This document shows, piece by piece, positions 22,018 through 30,483 of a DNA stretch of 64,000 bases. Source of the stretch: Azotobacter beijerinckii (GTDB lineage Bacteria; Pseudomonadota; Gammaproteobacteria; Pseudomonadales; Pseudomonadaceae); contig NZ_FOFJ01000013.1 of NCBI RefSeq assembly GCF_900110885.1, forward strand, positions 45,927 to 109,926, given 5' to 3'. The first letter of the stretch is position 1, and each line of letters starts with the position of its first letter. The notes beneath the pieces were generated by a model that saw nothing but the letters and a program-made list of their open reading frames with translations, was not told where the DNA came from and did no database searches. Both the position numbers and the translations under genes were made by a program.

Positions 22018-22431
22018 TCAATAGTCCACCCGGCCCCGCCCCGCCTTGACCGCTCCGCGCTTGCTCTTCCCCTCCAGTCGGCGCTGTTTCGAGCCATAGG
22101 TCGGTTGGGTCGGGCGGCGCGCCTTCTCCACCTTGGCCACGCTGCGGATCAGCTCGGCCAGGCGCTCCAGGGCATCCGCGCGGTTCTGCTCCTGGGTGCG
22201 GTACTGCTGGGCCTTGATCACCGCCACGCCCTCGCCGCTGATGCGCCGGTCGTGCAGGGCCAGCAGACGCTCCTTGTAGAACTCCGGCAGCGACGAGGCG
22301 CGGATGTCGAAGCGCAGATGCACCGCGCTGGATACCTTGTTGACGTTCTGCCCGCCCGCTCCCTGGGCGCGGATCGCGCTCAGTTCGATCTCGTCGTCGG
22401 GCAGGCGGACGGTATTGGAGATTTCCAGCAT
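22018..22431 (-). CDS. arfB: ArfB (YaeJ) alternative ribosome-rescue hydrolase
   Basis: A 137-residue peptidyl-tRNA hydrolase that frees ribosomes stalled at mRNA ends. The catalytic loop [18 protein letters not shown] (GGQ at residues ~25-27) is followed by the basic, unstructured C-terminal tail ([17 protein letters not shown]) that enters the empty mRNA channel. The tail separates it from RF-1/RF-2. ATG at 22429-22431 is the conserved start; upstream in-frame codons are not homologous. Convergent with ggpPS. Confidence 0.94.
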   Translation of the reverse strand: MLEISNTVRLPDDEIELSAIRAQGAGGQNVNKVSSAVHLRFDIRASSLPEFYKERLLALHDRRISGEGVAVIKAQQYRTQEQNRADALERLAELIRSVAKVEKARRPTQPTYGSKQRRLEGKSKRGAVKAGRGRVDY

Positions 22432-23146
22432 GACGGACTCGGTCGAAGGGGACGGGCAGGATAACCGCTCGCGAGGAGAATGGGTTACCGGAATACATAT
22501 GCAACACTTATATATATTCCGCATCGCCACTTAACTGATTAAGCGAAGCCGCTACCCGCTTCGCATAGTTTCGCCAAGATCGGAGCATCGGCCGTAAAGT
22601 CGACCAACAACTTTCTACAAGAGCTGCACGCCCCCGAGCACAAACTATTCCGGACATCAGTCCGAATACACCACCGACCACACTCACCAGCGACGATCAC
22701 GCATGACTCATGAATCGCACGACCCTGCAATTTCTCACCGCAACATGTAACGGCGACTTATGGCAGCCGGCCCCTCACGACAACGCAGCGCCTGACTTTT
22801 TGTCCGCTCAAAACATCTCGCAACTATCCGCCCGAGAACGAATAAAGTGCAGCCCCATGCAGCATGGCCGTGCATCCGCCGCAATCCCTGGGAACCAGCC
22901 GCCCGAGCCAGCGACTCACAGGCCGATAGATCCCGGGGCCGGGGCAGGCTCCATGAGCCATCCCACGGCGACCTTGCACTGTCACACCTTTTGACCATAC
23001 TCGAAGACGGCCTTCGCCAAACCTTGACGAATCCCACCCTCAATCCAGATAGCATCCACTGAAAGGAGACAGCGAGTACAGGGACGGTCCCGGCCGTCGT
23101 GCTATCCCTCCCCGCCATGAACGGCGGGAGTCTCTCGCATGGAACG
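22432..23146. other. Gene-free 0.7-kb region, AT-richer, between arfB and the PHB depolymerase
   Basis: Only short unsupported frames on either strand. It is AT-richer than its surroundings. It holds an AT-rich imperfect palindrome at 22492-22522 (GGAATA..TATTCC), a copy of a 22-base repeat at 23062, and a CCCGCC..GGCGGG hairpin at 23111-23129 just before the depolymerase start. It probably carries the promoters of arfB and of the depolymerase-phasin pair. Confidence 0.5.
23062..23083 (+). repeat. 22-base repeat, copy A
   Basis: AAAGGAGACAGCGA-GT-ACAGGG; the same 22 bases with two mismatches (GT to AA) occur at 60815-60836. Both copies lie in gene-free DNA. It could be the scar of a small mobile sequence. 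Confidence 0.55.
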
Positions 23147-24241
23147 ATGAGAAAAATTCCGACACCTCGTATCAAGGCTGGACTTGCGCTGGCGGCTTTG
23201 CTGGCTGTCACCACCGCCCATGCCCAACCGCCAACCACTAAACTGCCATCCTACGGCGCGGACATTCAAAAGACTTCGGTATCGGGACTGTCGTCCGGTG
23301 CCTTCATGACCTCCCAGCTCTACGTGGCGTTCTCGGACATCATGGTGGGAGCCGGCATCGTCGCCGGAGGCCCCTATTTGTGCGCGAAGTCATGGTCGGA
23401 CAATACCCTGATGGAGAACGCCACCACCACCTGCATGGACCCTCTGACGCCCAGCGTCGGTCCCAATACCCCCTCGTTGGTCCGGCAGACAAGTTCGTTG
23501 GCCAGTTCCGGCAAGATCGGCACCCTGGACAATCTCAAGAACGACCGGATCTATATATTCAGCGGACAAAATGACGACACGGTCACCACCACGGTGGTGG
23601 ACCAGACCTACAAGTTCTTCACATCGGTCGGGGTCCCCGAATCGTCCATCAAGTACGACAAGAGCGTCGATGCCGGCCATGCGCTGATCACCAACAGCAA
23701 TACCGACACCTCATGTTCCCTGACCAAGGCTCCATATATCAACGACTGCAATTTCGAACAATCCGCCGTCATACTCAACCAGATCTATTCGGACTTGAAG
23801 CCGGCGGCCGATCAATTGAGCAGCCCAATCATCGCCTTCGACCAGTCGGAGTTCATCGACTCGGATAACACCAGCATGAGCGACACGGCTTATGCCTATG
23901 TCCCGGCGGCTTGCCAGAACGGCAAAAGCTGTCCCATCCATGTAGTGTTCCATGGCTGCAAACAGGGTGCGGCAGTCATCGGCGACAAGTATTACGCCCA
24001 GACCGGCTACAACCAGATGGCCGAAGCCAACGACTTCATCATGCTCTACCCCCAGGTGCAGCCCTCCAACGCCTCGCCGCTGAATCCGGAAGGGTGCTGG
24101 GACTTCTGGGGCTATTCCTCGCCGGGCGATCCGGACCCCGACTATTTCACCAACAATGCCCCCCAGCTGCGCGCCGTCCACAAGATGATCAGCCGCCTTG
24201 CCGGGCCCCGATCCGCGTCAGCCTCTCTCACTAAGGAGTAA
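23147..24241 (+). CDS. Secreted PHB depolymerase with type-2 catalytic domain order
   Basis: A 364-residue serine esterase likely to hydrolyse short-chain polyhydroxyalkanoate. A signal peptide (AGLALAALLAVTTAHAQ) is followed by the lipase box GLSSGAF with Ser at about residue 49, then the acid in FSGQNDDTV, the histidine in DAGHAL, and only afterwards the oxyanion motif VVFHGCKQG (~265) and GCWDFWGYSS. Lipase box before oxyanion loop is the circularly permuted type-2 layout. There is no substrate-binding domain, so an extracellular granule-degrading role is unsure; periplasmic use is possible. Its GC content is lower than that of the neighbours. The stop lies four bases before the phasin ATG. 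Confidence 0.85.
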   Translation: MRKIPTPRIKAGLALAALLAVTTAHAQPPTTKLPSYGADIQKTSVSGLSSGAFMTSQLYVAFSDIMVGAGIVAGGPYLCAKSWSDNTLMENATTTCMDPLTPSVGPNTPSLVRQTSSLASSGKIGTLDNLKNDRIYIFSGQNDDTVTTTVVDQTYKFFTSVGVPESSIKYDKSVDAGHALITNSNTDTSCSLTKAPYINDCNFEQSAVILNQIYSDLKPAADQLSSPIIAFDQSEFIDSDNTSMSDTAYAYVPAACQNGKSCPIHVVFHGCKQGAAVIGDKYYAQTGYNQMAEANDFIMLYPQVQPSNASPLNPEGCWDFWGYSSPGDPDPDYFTNNAPQLRAVHKMISRLAGPRSASASLTKE

Positions 24242-24245
24242 CACC

Positions 24246-24785
24246 ATGGACGCCATCACAGCGGATGCAGCGATCGACCCGAAGTTGTCCGAGGCGCTCA
24301 AGCGCTGGAATGACTATGCGAGCGAAAGCGCCCAGAACGTGCAGGTTCTGTTCGAAGCCATCACGCCGGTCAAGGATACGCTCCAGATCGCCCAACAGAT
24401 CACCGACTCCCTGCAGCGCACCCACTGGACGCCTACCGGTACGAACTGGGTGAACCCCTCGGCCCTGTTCACCGCCTATCAGGAACTGGCGGAGATTCAA
24501 CTGGCCGCCCTGGAAAAGGAGAGCGATTGCTATATCCGCTTCCTGACCACCACCCTCGGGACCGGCAAGCAGATCACTGAGGCCATGCAGGGCGCTAGCT
24601 CCCCACAACAGTTCCTGGCCTCCTACCTGGACGCCAGCCTGAACATCGTCCAGCAGTATCAGGACGATGCCAGCAAACAGGCATCGACCCTTAGCCAGAT
24701 TCAATCGGCCTACAGCGCTTGGCTGCAAAAGACGCTGGAAAGCCTGAGTGCGAAAACCTCGCCGGAGGACGCAACCGCTCCATAA
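24246..24785 (+). CDS. Phasin-family granule protein
   Basis: A 179-residue, mostly helical, amphipathic protein with no signal peptide or membrane segment. The spacing of hydrophobic residues in RWNDYASESAQNVQVLFEAI, SALFTAYQELAEIQLAALEK and FLASYLDASLNIVQQYQDD is that of phasins that coat PHB granules. AAGGAG overlaps the depolymerase stop codon, so the two genes form a tight operon. The pairing of an exported depolymerase with a cytosolic phasin is odd: either the depolymerase is retained, or this phasin has another role. A GC-rich hairpin follows. Confidence 0.8.
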   Translation: MDAITADAAIDPKLSEALKRWNDYASESAQNVQVLFEAITPVKDTLQIAQQITDSLQRTHWTPTGTNWVNPSALFTAYQELAEIQLAALEKESDCYIRFLTTTLGTGKQITEAMQGASSPQQFLASYLDASLNIVQQYQDDASKQASTLSQIQSAYSAWLQKTLESLSAKTSPEDATAP

Positions 24786-24801
24786 ACGCCGGACAGAAAC
24801 A

Positions 24802-24827
24802 GCAGCGCCGGAACGATCCGGCGCTGC
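24802..24827 (+). terminator. Hairpin after the depolymerase-phasin operon
   Basis: 11-bp perfect stem GCAGCGCCGGA/TCCGGCGCTGC with loop ACGA, 17 bases after the phasin stop. It lacks a T-tract, so it may end the mRNA by another route or only stabilise it. Confidence 0.55.
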
Positions 24828-25025
24828 ACTCCCCGACGGGCGCCGCTGCGCAACACTGCAGCCGACCCGGAATCTGAAGTCCAGAATCCACTGAAACCTC
24901 CCAGTGCCTCACTCCTGCGCCGCTCGGCGATAGCCCTCCGCAACAATCCGCCAAACAACCGATTATCCCTCCCACGCCCCGCTCGGCTACCTTATCCGTT
25001 CGCTTTCGCCTTACGGAACTCACCG

Positions 25026-26153
25026 ATGGACTCGCTCACCCAGGCCGTGCTCGGCGCCAGCGTGCAGGGCGCGCTGCTCGGGCGCTGGCAGGGACGCAAG
25101 GCGCTGCTCTACGGCGCGCTGCTCGGTACCCTGCCCGATCTCGACGTGCTGATCGACTACGGCGACGCCGTCGCCAACATGACCCACCACCGCGGCTTCA
25201 GCCATTCCCTGTTCGTCCTCAGCGGCTTTGCGCTGCTGCTGACCTGGCTGCTGCGGCGTTTCAAGCCGCATCCGGGGTACAGTGGCAGCCGCCTGTTCCT
25301 TGCCGTCTGGCTGGTGCTGGTCACCCATGTGCTGCTGGACAGCCTGACCAGCTACGGCACCCAGCTGCTCTGGCCGCTGGCCACGCCGCCGGTGGTCTGG
25401 TCGAGCGTGTTCATCATCGATCCGCTGTACACCCTGCCGCTGCTCGGCGCGGTGCTGGGCGGCGTCCTGTGCAGCCTGCACGGCCGGGGTCTGCGCTGGC
25501 AGTACTGGGCGCTGGGCCTGTCGACCCTCTATCTGGGCCTGACCCTGGCCGGCAAGCAGATGGCCGAAGGGCGCGTGACGGCGGAACTGAAGCGCCAGGG
25601 CATTCGCGCCGAAGCGCTGTTCAGTGCGCCGACCCCCTTCAACAGCCTGCTCTGGCGGGTGCTGGTGCACGACGGCGAGGACTACCTCGAGGCGCTGGTC
25701 GGCTGGCTCGACCGCCAGCCGCCGGAGCTGGTCCGCCTGCCCCGCGGCAGCGCCCTGATGGCCGGGCTGGACGATTCGCCGCAACTGGCGAGACTGCGCT
25801 GGTTCACCCAGGACTGGCTGCGCTACGACAAGATCGACGGGAAGCTGGTAGTCACCGACCTGCGCTTGGGCATGACCGGCGCCCACCCCTTCCGCTTTGC
25901 CCTGGCCGCCGAGCACGACGGCCGCTGGCAGCTCCTGCCCCGGCCGGAGCGGCTGCCGATGAACCGCGGCCGCCTCGAGCATCTCGGGCTGCTGTGGCGG
26001 CGCATCTGGCACCAAGAGGCGCGCGTCCCCCTAGATGAGTGGGCCCGCGAGTTGCAGAAGTGGCAGTCGCCGCTCACCGCGAGCCCCACGACGCCACCCT
26101 CCCCGGCCGCCGGCGCTACGGCCGGTGCGCCTCTCCGACGCGGAGAGAGCTGA
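25026..26153 (+). CDS. YdjM-like membrane-bound metal-dependent hydrolase
   Basis: A 375-residue inner-membrane protein of the YdjM/LexA-binding hydrolase family. The N-terminal half holds the metal-binding pattern: MDSLTQAVLGASVQGALLG, GTLPDLDVLIDY, THHRGFSHSLF (a His cluster, ~55-65) and THVLLDSLTSYGT, with hydrophobic helices between. The C-terminal half (~190-375) is soluble, with WFTQDWLRYDKIDGKLVVTDLRLGM. No enzyme activity is established for the family. The gene is convergent with hppD. Confidence 0.85.
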   Translation: MDSLTQAVLGASVQGALLGRWQGRKALLYGALLGTLPDLDVLIDYGDAVANMTHHRGFSHSLFVLSGFALLLTWLLRRFKPHPGYSGSRLFLAVWLVLVTHVLLDSLTSYGTQLLWPLATPPVVWSSVFIIDPLYTLPLLGAVLGGVLCSLHGRGLRWQYWALGLSTLYLGLTLAGKQMAEGRVTAELKRQGIRAEALFSAPTPFNSLLWRVLVHDGEDYLEALVGWLDRQPPELVRLPRGSALMAGLDDSPQLARLRWFTQDWLRYDKIDGKLVVTDLRLGMTGAHPFRFALAAEHDGRWQLLPRPERLPMNRGRLEHLGLLWRRIWHQEARVPLDEWARELQKWQSPLTASPTTPPSPAAGATAGAPLRRGES

Positions 26154-26207
26154 TCCCGCTCTGCGCTTCGGGGGGAAAGGCCTGTGGCCGTTTCCCACTC
26201 TACGCGC

Positions 26208-27287
26208 CTATCCCTTCAGTACCCCGCGCCGGACCTGATCCTCTTCGATGGATTCGAACAGGGCGCGGAAGTTGCCCTCGCCGAAGCCCTGGTTGCCTTT
26301 GCGCTGGATGATCTCGAAGAAGATCGGGCCGATCAGGGCGTGGGTGAAGATCTGCAACAGGATGCCCTCCGCGCCTGCCGCGCCGTCGATCAGGATGTTC
26401 AGCTCGCGCAGCGCTTCCAGGGGTTCGCCGTGGCGCGGCACGCGGGCATCGACCTTCTCGTAGTAGGTGTCCGGGGTGTGCATGAACTCCACGCCGTTGG
26501 CACGTAGTGCGCGCACCGTGGCGTAGATGTCGTCGGTAGTCAGGGCGATGTGCTGGATGCCCTCGCCGCGGTAGTCGCGGATGAATTCGGCGATCTGCGA
26601 GCGGTCGTCGGCCGACTCATTGATGGGAATGCGGATCTTCCCGCAGGGCGCGGTCATCGCCCGCGACAGCAGGCCGGTGTGCCGGCCCTCGATGTCGAAG
26701 TAGCGGATCTCGCGAAAGCCGGCGATGCGCGCGTAGAAACCGGCCCAGAAGTCCATCCGCCCGCGCTCGACGTTGTGGGTCAGGTGGTCGATGGCGGTCA
26801 GGCCGACGGCGTTGTCCTGCGCGCTGCGCCCCTCGATGAAGTCGAAATCGACGTCATAGATGCTGCGCTCGCCGTAGCGGTCCACCAGGTAGAGCAGCGA
26901 GCCGCCGATGCCCTCGACGCAGGGGATGTTCAGCTCGCCGAAGTTGGCATGGCTGCCCAACAGTTTTGCCCCCTGGGCCTGCACGTAGGCGGCGGCCTGG
27001 GCCGCATTTTTCACCCGGAAGGCCATGGCGCAGGCGCTCGGCCCGTGGCGCTCGGCGAAGGCATGCACCGGCCCGCCGGGACTGCCGTTGAGGACGAAGT
27101 TGATGCCGCTCTGCTGGAACAGGAAGACCTCCTTGGAGCGGTGCCGGGCGGTTTCGGTGAAGCCCATGACGGTGAACAGCCCGCGCAGCTGGGCGATGCC
27201 CGCGGCGTTCGGCGCGGTGAACTCGACGAACTCGAAGCCGTCGGTACCGATGGGGTTGTGCGGGGCGATTTCCGGTATGGCGTTCAT
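26208..27287 (-). CDS. hppD: 4-hydroxyphenylpyruvate dioxygenase
   Basis: A 359-residue Fe(II) dioxygenase turning 4-hydroxyphenylpyruvate into homogentisate in tyrosine breakdown. It has two vicinal-oxygen-chelate domains. The iron ligands are the His in IDHLTHNVERG (~165), the His in GIQHIALTTDDIY (~245) and the Glu in GPIFFEIIQRKGNQGFGEGN (~325). AGGAAG lies before the ATG. It complements phhAB eight kb away (phenylalanine to tyrosine); the later genes of the pathway (hmgA, fahA) are not in the window. In Azotobacter, homogentisate also feeds pyomelanin. Confidence 0.96.
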   Translation of the reverse strand: MNAIPEIAPHNPIGTDGFEFVEFTAPNAAGIAQLRGLFTVMGFTETARHRSKEVFLFQQSGINFVLNGSPGGPVHAFAERHGPSACAMAFRVKNAAQAAAYVQAQGAKLLGSHANFGELNIPCVEGIGGSLLYLVDRYGERSIYDVDFDFIEGRSAQDNAVGLTAIDHLTHNVERGRMDFWAGFYARIAGFREIRYFDIEGRHTGLLSRAMTAPCGKIRIPINESADDRSQIAEFIRDYRGEGIQHIALTTDDIYATVRALRANGVEFMHTPDTYYEKVDARVPRHGEPLEALRELNILIDGAAGAEGILLQIFTHALIGPIFFEIIQRKGNQGFGEGNFRALFESIEEDQVRRGVLKG

Positions 27288-27547
27288 CTCGCTTCCTCGC
27301 GTTCGAAGTCTGTGCCGATACCTTCAGCACAGGCGAAGATCCGCCGCCGGGCAAGCGGCGGCTGCAGCCAGTCCGTCCCGCCAGGCTTTCCTGACGGCCG
27401 GTCGCCCGTGTGGCGGTTGCCGGATGCTGCGCAACTATAATCAATAGGAGGTTGTCACCGATGGTTTCCCGGCTGGAGACGACCGATGACAGGCCCTCCC
27501 ATGACTATCCGAGCCCATGTCCTGTTCGGCTCGAGAGGTTCGCCATC

Positions 27548-27907
27548 ATGAAAACCCATTCGTCCAGCCACACCCCCCACGGCCTCGGCGCCACCATCCA
27601 CGACACCTGGATCACCGCCAACGTGAAGTCCTCCCTGGCCCTCGCCCGGGATACCCGCGGCCAGGAGATCCACGTCAAGACCCACGGCGGCGAGGTGTTC
27701 CTGAGCGGCATGGTCAACAGCCACCGGCAACGCAACGAAGCCCTCCAGCTGGCCCGCGCGGTGCATGGCGTCGTCCGGGTCGACGCCACCGGACTGGCAG
27801 TCAGCCTGTCGGCCACCGACCGCCCGTTCGAGGCGTCCAACTCCGAGGAAACCGCCGACTACCAGGCCTACGGAGCGCAGCAGAGCAAGATGGAAGATCG
27901 GCATTAG
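27548..27907 (+). CDS. BON-domain protein
   Basis: A 119-residue protein with one BON domain (residues ~18-88: TIHDTWITANVKSSLALARD, GEVFLSGMVNSHRQRNEALQLARAVHGVVRVD). BON domains bind phospholipids, and in OsmY-like proteins occur in envelope or osmotic-stress roles. There is no clear signal peptide at the chosen ATG (27548), and the upstream in-frame extension has none either, so it may be cytoplasmic. Shine-Dalgarno is weak (GAGAGG). Stands alone. Confidence 0.75.
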   Translation: MKTHSSSHTPHGLGATIHDTWITANVKSSLALARDTRGQEIHVKTHGGEVFLSGMVNSHRQRNEALQLARAVHGVVRVDATGLAVSLSATDRPFEASNSEETADYQAYGAQQSKMEDRH

Positions 27908-27976
27908 GGACGGTTGCGCGCACCGTGAGGCGCCGGGTCGGGCCAAGACCGGCGGCGCCCCTTCGTACCCTTGGCC

Positions 27977-28603
27977 TCAGGGCGTGAAAAACCGCCGGGG
28001 AAAGGGAACGTCGATCTCCGCGTCTGCCAGGTCGACACGTTCGATGAGCCGTCCGTCGCTGCCGAAGGTTTCGAAGCGCAACGGGAAGAGGCTGTCCTGC
28101 GCCAGCCAGATCCGGTAGCGTCGCACGTCCGGCCGGCTCGTCTCCGCCAGCCCGCCGATCTCGAAACCGACGACCGGTCGCGCGGCGACTTCCCCGTCGC
28201 CGAGTACGGTCAGCTTGCCGTGGGCCTGTAGCGCCCGGAAATTCGCCAGCTGCGTGCCGACGTCGGTGTGGTCGACGCGCAGGCCGTGCGGACCGCGGAT
28301 CAACGTATTGTCGGGATCGAAACTGAGCCGCGGCAAGCCGTCCAGACCTAACGGCCAGACCCGTACCCGGTGCTCGCCGGGGTCGTAGATCAGCACCAGC
28401 CCCTCGTGCGGCCGGACGAACTCCATGCGGATCCAGCCAGGCTTGCGATAGAAATAGCGCAGCACCTGCCGCTCGCTGCCGCCGGCGATCCGGCGCACCG
28501 TGGCCCGGTAGCTGGTCAGCGCCTGGAAACGCTCCTGCGCCGCGGCCAGCGGATCGGCCCGGGACTCGCCGAGCAGGGCGAGGAGCAGCACGATCCAGGG
28601 CAT
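27977..28603 (-). CDS. DUF1571 periplasmic protein (LolA-like fold)
   Basis: A 208-residue exported protein. After a short signal peptide (MPWIVLLLALLGESRA) come ERFQALTSYRATVRR, RYFYRKPGWIRMEFVRPHEGLVLIYDP and RRYIWLAQDSLFPLRFE-type strands that match DUF1571/LolA-like lipid-binding barrels. Function unknown. I start it at ATG 28601-28603, behind a purine-rich GGGGACGAG. Divergent from the depolymerase-like esterase at 28936. Confidence 0.7.
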   Translation of the reverse strand: MPWIVLLLALLGESRADPLAAAQERFQALTSYRATVRRIAGGSERQVLRYFYRKPGWIRMEFVRPHEGLVLIYDPGEHRVRVWPLGLDGLPRLSFDPDNTLIRGPHGLRVDHTDVGTQLANFRALQAHGKLTVLGDGEVAARPVVGFEIGGLAETSRPDVRRYRIWLAQDSLFPLRFETFGSDGRLIERVDLADAEIDVPFPRRFFTP

Positions 28604-28935
28604 GGCTCGTCCCCGCCCACGATCCGTCCTCGCGGAATGAGTGTCACAGGCATGCATCGGTGTCACCGGTTCGGCGCAGGCAATGGACGAAGTATCGACC
28701 ACAAATCTCCGCCAGCCAGACGCCGGGTGACGGTCGGCCCCGCCGCGAGCGAATCCCGTAGCGCTCGCCGCGCTTTCCGCACGGGAAAACGGCAAGGGCA
28801 ACGGTGGCAGTCTCAAGCGACCGAACGCTGGACGAGCCCCACCGATCATCCACAGGAGGGACTAGCCAGCGCTGCAGGGGAGTTCTACCCTGCAGCAAGC
28901 GAACGCCAGATCCACCCCGAGAAGGAATCGCCGCG
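28604..28935. other. Divergent intergenic region, no gene seen
   Basis: About 330 bases between two divergent genes. The open frames here are only extensions of the neighbours. It probably carries both promoters; I cannot assign -10/-35 boxes with confidence. Confidence 0.4.
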
Positions 28936-30441
28936 ATGCCTTGGAAACGGACCTTCCGCCTGCTCGTCCTATCCCTGCTCGTGCTGCCCGGCCTTGCCGC
29001 CTGGGCCGGCACCCTCGAGTCCTACAGCCTGCCCGCTGCCGACTATCCCGGCTCGCGCGAGCGCCAGTACAAGGTCTATGTGCCGGACGTGCTGCCCGCA
29101 GCGGCGCCCCTGGTGATGGCGCTGCACGGCTGCCGGATGGATCACGACGACGTGCTGCGCGACTGGGGGCTGACCGCCGCCGCCGACCGCTACGGCTTCA
29201 TCCTGGTCGCGCCCTTCGTCACCGACTACGACGAGCCGCGCACCCCCAACTGCTGGGGCTTCTGGCTCGACGGGCAGCGCCATGCCGGTCGCGGCGAGGC
29301 GGAGGACCTGCTGCGCATCGCTCAGGCGGTGGAAGCCCGTCACACGGTCGACCCGGCGCGCCGCTACATCGCCGGACTCTCCTCCGGCGCGGCGATGAGC
29401 GTGGCGGAGGCGATCGCCCACAACGAATACTGGGCCGCAGCGGCCAGCGTGGCCGGCCTGCCCTACGGCGAGGACGTGCAGGCGGTGTCCTTCGCCGTCT
29501 GCCCGCTGAGCGGCGCCCGCATCCACAGCGTCGAGCAGGTAGCGGCCGACATGCGCGCCGAACTCGACGACCCCTACCCGATCCCGCTGCTGGTCGTGCA
29601 GAACGACAACGACTGCACCGTGGTGCAGAGCGCCGGGCGCCGCCTGCGCGACGCCCACCTCAAGGTCTTCGGCAGTGCCCCCTTCGACACCCCGGCCACC
29701 ACCCTGGCGGCGCAGGGGCGCTGCTTCCCGGTGTTCGGCGGCAACGACTACGGCTGCCGCCGCGAGGTGTTCAGCGCCGACGGCAACAACGCCAGCCGCT
29801 CGCTGGTGGAAACGCTGTTCTACCAGGGACCGCTGGAAACCCCCGCGGCGGACGACGAGGACCGCGGCCACTACTGGATCGGCGGCGAACACGGCCGCGA
29901 CGGCAACTACGCGCTGCGTCAGGGCCCCAGCCACCCGGACATCCTCTGGGAGTTCTTCGCCCGTCATCCCCGCAACGGCGCAACGGCCAGCGACCGGCCG
30001 CGAGTGACCATCGAAGGACCGAACCCGCTGCGCCTGGCGCTCGGCGAGCGCTTCGTCGATCCCGGCGCCCGCGCCGCGGACGAGCGGGACGGCGAGCTGG
30101 CGGTCGGCGCCGACTGCACGGTCGATACCCGCCGCACCGGGCGCTACGGATGTACCTACAGCACGACCAACCGGCGCGGCAAGCGCAGCGAGAGCATCCG
30201 TACGGTACTGGTCGAAGACCCGGAAGTCCCCGCGGCGACCTGCGCGACGGTCACGGCCTCGCCCGGTGGGCACTTTTTCGGGGGCCGAGCGGTGATCGGC
30301 GGCAGGCTCTTTCTCCGCGCCCTCGCCAGCGGAGACCGGGTGGACATCGGCTCACTCTTCCAGTGGTTGACCCCGGTGACGCTCCACGAGGGCTCGCCGG
30401 GGCAGTGGTTCATCCGCCCGACGCCGCCCTGCAGTTGGTAG
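28936..30441 (+). CDS. Secreted PHB-depolymerase-family esterase with Ig-like DUF5011 domain
   Basis: A 501-residue exported esterase. Signal peptide (LLVLSLLVLPGLAAWA), then a type-1 catalytic domain (~25-330): oxyanion LVMALHGCRMD (~65), lipase box AGLSSGAAM (~155), acid in VVQNDNDCTVV (~235) and a late His in GHYWIGGEHGRDG. Residues ~355-420 form a bacterial Ig-like DUF5011 domain (NPLRLALGERFVDPGARAAD), and a final ~75-residue region with three cysteines is unassigned. The substrate may be a polyester or a polysaccharide ester (feruloyl/acetyl). AAGGA precedes the ATG. Confidence 0.8.
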   Translation: MPWKRTFRLLVLSLLVLPGLAAWAGTLESYSLPAADYPGSRERQYKVYVPDVLPAAAPLVMALHGCRMDHDDVLRDWGLTAAADRYGFILVAPFVTDYDEPRTPNCWGFWLDGQRHAGRGEAEDLLRIAQAVEARHTVDPARRYIAGLSSGAAMSVAEAIAHNEYWAAAASVAGLPYGEDVQAVSFAVCPLSGARIHSVEQVAADMRAELDDPYPIPLLVVQNDNDCTVVQSAGRRLRDAHLKVFGSAPFDTPATTLAAQGRCFPVFGGNDYGCRREVFSADGNNASRSLVETLFYQGPLETPAADDEDRGHYWIGGEHGRDGNYALRQGPSHPDILWEFFARHPRNGATASDRPRVTIEGPNPLRLALGERFVDPGARAADERDGELAVGADCTVDTRRTGRYGCTYSTTNRRGKRSESIRTVLVEDPEVPAATCATVTASPGGHFFGGRAVIGGRLFLRALASGDRVDIGSLFQWLTPVTLHEGSPGQWFIRPTPPCSW

Positions 30442-30483
30442 GAAAGCCCCTGCGTCAGGCAACGACGTTTCCCGTACGCCGGC

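Noticed and set aside
22735..23238. Minus-strand 167-codon frame over the region upstream of the PHB depolymerase
   Set aside because: No family signature, runs into the depolymerase start in antisense, poor start context.
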